Assembly: GCA_019683625.1 (NCBI GenBank)
Contig: JADGHY010000075.1
Span: 1-8,738, forward strand
Length of the DNA stretch: 8,738 nucleotides
Direction: 5' to 3'
Origin: Thermoflavifilum sp.
GTDB taxonomy: Bacteria; Bacteroidota; Bacteroidia; Chitinophagales; Chitinophagaceae
Positions 6,118 through 8,738 of this stretch are shown here, in pieces. The notes beneath the pieces were generated by a model. The model had not been told where the DNA came from. It saw only the letters and a program-made list of their open reading frames with translations, and searched no databases. The first letter of the stretch is position 1; each line of letters opens with the position of its first letter. Both the position numbers and the translations under genes were made by a program.

Positions 6118-7578
6118 TCATGGGAAAATACCCAGCTGAGCATAAGCTTCGCCGATCTTGTTGATGGCACTCACAAAGGCTGCCGTGCGCATGTCGTGAA
6201 TATCTTTATGGCTATGCCAGATCTCCCGGATTTCCTGGACGGCCTCAATCATGGTTTCTTCTAAGCCAGAGTTCACCAGGTCAATTTCATCCGGGCCATG
6301 CTCAATGAGCCGGCGATGAGCTTCATCCACGGGTCTGCCCGTATTTTTTTCGATTTGTTCCAGAATCAAATGATTCATGTTGGCAGTAAACCTTTTTTCA
6401 ATTCGTCCATAACGCACGTGCTGAAGATTTTTCAGCCATTCAAAATAAGAAACGGTAACACCGCCCGCATTCAGGAACACATCGGGTACCACCAACACGT
6501 TTTTTTTGAGCAAAATCTCATCAGCTTCTGCCGTGAGCGGACCATTGGCAGCTTCTCCGATGATTTTGGCCTTGATACGGGGAGCATTGTCGGCGTCGAT
6601 GACATTTTCCAAAGCCGCGGGAATAAGAATATCACATTCCAGCTCCAATCCATCCGTGTTACGGCGCAGGGTTTGTGCCCCGGGAAAATTCTTGATGGAT
6701 CCGGTTTCTTCCCGGAATTTGACCACCTCGTCCGGGTTCAATCCCTTAGGGTTATAGATGGCAGCATCCCATTCGATCAGGCAAATGATTTTAGCTCCGG
6801 CTTCATAGAAAAATTTGGCGGTGTGATATCCCACATTTCCGAGTCCTTGCACGATGACGGTTTTACCTTCTACCCCGGGTTCCAGGCCAATGCGTTTCAT
6901 GTCGTCTTTATGGCTAAGCACTTCCCGCAATCCGTAAAACACGCCTCTGCCTGTGGCTTCCTTTCTTCCCCGCACCCCGCCTTGCGATACGGGCTTACCC
7001 GTTACACATCCCAATCCATCCAATTCGCCAGGTTTCAGGCTCAGATAGGTGTCCAGTATCCAACTCATCTCCCGCTCTCCGGTGCCATAATCAGGGGCAG
7101 GCACGTCGATACCCGGACCAATAAAATTCTTTTTGATGAGCTCGGAAGTATACCGTCGGGTAATTTTTTCCAGTTCGTATACCGAATATTTCCGTGGATT
7201 GATGCGGATGCCTCCTTTGGCCCCGCCAAATGGCACATTCACGATGGCACACTTGTAAGTCATCAACGCGGCCAGTGCCATCACTTCATCCTGGTTCACC
7301 TCCTCGCTGTAACGTATGCCGCCCTTGCAGGGCAGTTTGTGATGAGAATGCTGAACCCGATAGGCTTCAATCACCTCAATGTGATCGCCAATTTTCACCG
7401 GAAAACGCATCCGGTACACGGCGTTGCAGGCTTTGATTTGTTCCAGAATCCCCTTCTCCCATTTGGTAAATCGGGCGGCCTTATCAAACCACATTTCCAC
7501 GTTGTGAAAAAAGCTGTAAGGCTTTTTTACCGGGCCCTGTGTGGGAAGATTTGTAGTGACTTGATCTGAGGTAAGCAT
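6118..7578 (-). CDS. Glu/Leu/Phe/Val family dehydrogenase, probably glutamate dehydrogenase
   Basis: The predicted enzyme catalyses reversible NAD(P)-dependent oxidative deamination of an amino acid, most likely glutamate to 2-oxoglutarate and ammonia, linking nitrogen and carbon metabolism in the cytosol. The 486-residue protein has the N-terminal dimerisation/substrate domain with KLPCKGGIRY at 81-90 (Lys85), Lys109 in TYKCAIVNVP, catalytic Lys121 in FGGAKGG and Asp163 in VPAPD. The nucleotide-binding domain has GLGNVG at 245-250 and AANGP at 343-347. An acidic residue (Glu269) follows the second strand of that domain, which leans toward NAD over NADP but is not proof. The open frame begins at TTG 7599; I prefer the ATG at 7578. 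It is 39 bases downstream of the ccmD-like gene on the same strand and might share its transcript. Leucine or another branched substrate is the alternative. Confidence 0.93.
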   Translation of the reverse strand: MLTSDQVTTNLPTQGPVKKPYSFFHNVEMWFDKAARFTKWEKGILEQIKACNAVYRMRFPVKIGDHIEVIEAYRVQHSHHKLPCKGGIRYSEEVNQDEVMALAALMTYKCAIVNVPFGGAKGGIRINPRKYSVYELEKITRRYTSELIKKNFIGPGIDVPAPDYGTGEREMSWILDTYLSLKPGELDGLGCVTGKPVSQGGVRGRKEATGRGVFYGLREVLSHKDDMKRIGLEPGVEGKTVIVQGLGNVGYHTAKFFYEAGAKIICLIEWDAAIYNPKGLNPDEVVKFREETGSIKNFPGAQTLRRNTDGLELECDILIPAALENVIDADNAPRIKAKIIGEAANGPLTAEADEILLKKNVLVVPDVFLNAGGVTVSYFEWLKNLQHVRYGRIEKRFTANMNHLILEQIEKNTGRPVDEAHRRLIEHGPDEIDLVNSGLEETMIEAVQEIREIWHSHKDIHDMRTAAFVSAINKIGEAYAQLGIFP

Positions 7579-7617
7579 GGCTGTGAAGTTTATTGTCAAA
7601 TGGAATCCTTTGCTGAG

Positions 7618-7851
7618 CTATGATATGGAGGCTGGAGACTTACGGGATATGTTTTTTTCCTTTTCAGCCTTTTCCAGCCGGGATAGTTTGCGGTCAATGC
7701 TGATGAGATACAACAGTACTCCTATGAGAATAACCACAATCACGGCAACTACCACATAAATCTTTCCATTGCTGCGCATCAGCGTGGCCATCTCGGGGGC
7801 GTTTTGCTGGACCTGAACGACAGAAAGGCCGATATGTAAAAAGATGTTCAT
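7618..7851 (-). CDS. ccmD: CcmD-like small membrane protein
   Basis: This protein has 77 residues and one clear membrane segment at about 31-51 (IYVVVAVIVVILIGVLLYLIS). It is followed by a charged, probably cytoplasmic tail (DRKLSRLEKAEKEK, 53-66) that may be coiled. The RSNGKIYVVVAV block (26-37) and DRKLSRLEK are typical of the short CcmD-family proteins of Bacteroidota. In other bacteria CcmD holds holo-CcmE release at the CcmABC haem transporter. A weakly hydrophobic N-terminus (1-15) could be a remnant signal segment. The ATG at 7851 shares bases with the ccmC stop (ATGA overlap), pointing to coupled translation. Assignment rests on context, size and topology more than strong motifs. Confidence 0.8.
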   Translation of the reverse strand: MNIFLHIGLSVVQVQQNAPEMATLMRSNGKIYVVVAVIVVILIGVLLYLISIDRKLSRLEKAEKEKNISRKSPASIS

Positions 7852-8510
7852 GAAAGCATAGATTTCAATTGCAGCCGCCGTATCCTTACCCGGATCTCAG
7901 CTATCCACAGGCCTAACAATATCCAGCCCACTACAGCCGGATAAAATACCTTTCTTAACTCATTGTCTAAATCATACTGGCTGAAAGCCGGGTTGCCACC
8001 ATTGCCGGGATGCAGGGAGTCGGTCATACGCGGAATAATGAAAATCAAGGGGAAGAGCATAGCAAATGCAAAAATATTATACACTGCACTTACCCTTGCT
8101 CGTTTGTCTACATCTGTGAACGAACTGCGTAAAACAAAATAGGCAAAATACATCAGCAAGGCTATGGCCGTGCACAGTTGCTTGATATCATCGCTCCAAG
8201 GCGCTCCCCAAGTATAATTTGCCCAGATCGCGCCTGTAATTAACCCCAACACGCCGAACAACAATCCCACATTAGCCGTTTCCACCGCAATGATGTCTTT
8301 TTCCAAAGAGCCTTTTCGTAAGTACTGAATGGAACTGACACAAGAAACGCCCAATAACACAATCATGGTAAACCACATGGGCACATGAAAGTGCAGATTG
8401 CGAATGGTTTCATTTAAAATATCCTTGGCAGGAACAGGCATAAGCATACCTGCAATCAACGTATAAAACAATAAAATGATGCACAAGACCTTCCACCAGT
8501 AAGCTTTCAT
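7848..8510 (-). CDS. ccmC: CcmC/CcsA-type cytochrome c biogenesis haem-handling protein
   Basis: This inner-membrane protein of 220 residues has about six membrane segments (near 6-24, 45-62, 82-101, 113-129, 144-160, 191-206). CcmC passes haem to CcmE during cytochrome c maturation. The two expected haem-ligand histidine regions are present: HFHVPMW at 40-46 and SLHPG at 165-169 (His167). Between them lies the tryptophan-rich TWGAPWSDD at 100-108, which holds haem in this family; compared with the classical WG-x-x-W-x-W-D pattern it lacks the third Trp (Ser-Asp there). The frame opens at GTG 8519, but the ATG at 8510 is preferred. A -7 box (TAGCTTTG) lies 26 bases upstream. Upstream on the same strand is the ccmB end; downstream, overlapping by four bases, is the ccmD-like gene. 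CcsA of system II is a related but usually longer protein. Confidence 0.9.
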   Translation of the reverse strand: MKAYWWKVLCIILLFYTLIAGMLMPVPAKDILNETIRNLHFHVPMWFTMIVLLGVSCVSSIQYLRKGSLEKDIIAVETANVGLLFGVLGLITGAIWANYTWGAPWSDDIKQLCTAIALLMYFAYFVLRSSFTDVDKRARVSAVYNIFAFAMLFPLIFIIPRMTDSLHPGNGGNPAFSQYDLDNELRKVFYPAVVGWILLGLWIAEIRVRIRRLQLKSMLS

Positions 8511-8536
8511 GATGTGCACGCAGTTGATTCAATCCT

Positions 8537-8544
8537 CAAAGCTA
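8537..8544 (-). promoter_or_regulatory. Bacteroidota -7 promoter box before ccmC
   Basis: The minus strand reads TAGCTTTG, an exact match to TAnnTTTG, 26 bases before the preferred ccmC ATG. A clear -33 element is not visible. It lies in the 171-base gap between ccmB and ccmC and suggests that ccmC, ccmD and perhaps the dehydrogenase can be transcribed apart from ccmB. Confidence 0.5.
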
Positions 8545-8617
8545 CTATAAGTTTCTGGGATTTGTTCGATTTTTAACCTTTTATTTATCCTGCCAAAAAC
8601 AAATACGGCTTATCATT

Positions 8618-8676
8618 CCTTAATGAAACAAAACCATTGTTGGGCAACCGCAAATAAAGCAATTCCCTTAATGAAA
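8618..8676. repeat. pair of 11-bp direct repeats in the ccmB-ccmC gap
   Basis: CCTTAATGAAA occurs exactly at 8618-8628 and again at 8666-8676, 48 bp apart start to start, just after the ccmB stop and upstream of the ccmC promoter box. The spacing is close to four and a half helical turns. The rest of the gap (8511-8681) is AT-rich with no clear terminator hairpin and no small gene that I can support. The pair could be an operator, or chance in AT-rich sequence. Confidence 0.4.
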
Positions 8677-8681
8677 TTTGT

Positions 8682-8738
8682 TTAATTTTTCCAGAGATAA
8701 GGAAACAAAATGAGCGAGAGGGCTATGATGAATATATC
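8682..8738 (-). CDS. ccmB: C-terminal end of haem exporter CcmB (partial)
   Basis: The last 18 codons before a TAA (8682-8684, minus strand) read DIFIIALSLILFPYLWKN: a hydrophobic helix end followed by FPYLWKN. This is the kind of C-terminus found in CcmB proteins of Bacteroidota, and CcmB is the expected neighbour of CcmC. CcmB is the membrane permease partner of the CcmA ATPase in haem handling for cytochrome c maturation. The rest of the gene lies beyond the window's right edge. The call rests on a short tail plus gene order. Confidence 0.65.
   Translation of the reverse strand, partial: DIFIIALSLILFPYLWKN

Noticed and set aside
6298..7569. A 423-codon open frame on the plus strand, antisense to the glutamate-type dehydrogenase gene.
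   Set aside because: It lies entirely opposite a gene with complete family motifs, its translation shows no recognisable domain, and long antisense frames arise from codon bias in such genes.

Overview
The window looks like ordinary chromosome of a Bacteroidota bacterium, most likely a Chitinophagaceae-type lineage. This assignment is inferred from three things: the protein families (a short one-domain AMP nucleosidase, a stand-alone HsdR-N-like protein, and a split CcmB/CcmC/CcmD-like cytochrome c module), the absence of clear Shine-Dalgarno sequences, and two exact matches to the Bacteroidota -7 promoter box TAnnTTTG in front of genes. I see no insertion sequence, phage gene, CRISPR array, tRNA or rRNA. 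Coding density is very high and no gene-free stretch exceeds 171 bases.

Left block, plus strand (77-2816): radC (JAMM-fold RadC protein), a Gfo/Idh/MocA NAD(P)-dependent oxidoreductase, and a FemAB/GNAT-like protein of unknown role. The gaps are 50-56 bases and the genes could be co-transcribed, but their functions show no obvious link. This block converges, 28 bases apart, on the next one.

Middle block, minus strand (2845-5571, read right to left): amn (AMP nucleosidase), queA (queuosine biosynthesis) and ispD (MEP isoprenoid pathway). queA and ispD are 9 bases apart and look like an operon, with a good -7 box just before queA. The IspD protein carries an unusual internal tandem duplication of 24 codons. 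amn is divergent, across 54 bases, from a plus-strand gene for a small PD-(D/E)XK nuclease-like protein (5626-6117).

Right block, minus strand (6118-8738, read right to left): the last 18 codons of ccmB (cut by the window edge), ccmC, a small ccmD-like gene whose start overlaps the ccmC stop (ATGA), and a glutamate-type amino-acid dehydrogenase. The ccm genes serve haem handling for cytochrome c maturation at the inner membrane. The dehydrogenase's stop codon directly abuts that of the convergent nuclease-like gene with no base between them.

Four genes whose longest open frame begins at TTG or GTG were examined. In ispD, the oxidoreductase, ccmC and the dehydrogenase an ATG 3-7 codons further in is the better start. 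Only the FemAB-like gene appears to need GTG. No clearly new multi-gene system is visible. The most unusual item is the IspD internal duplication.
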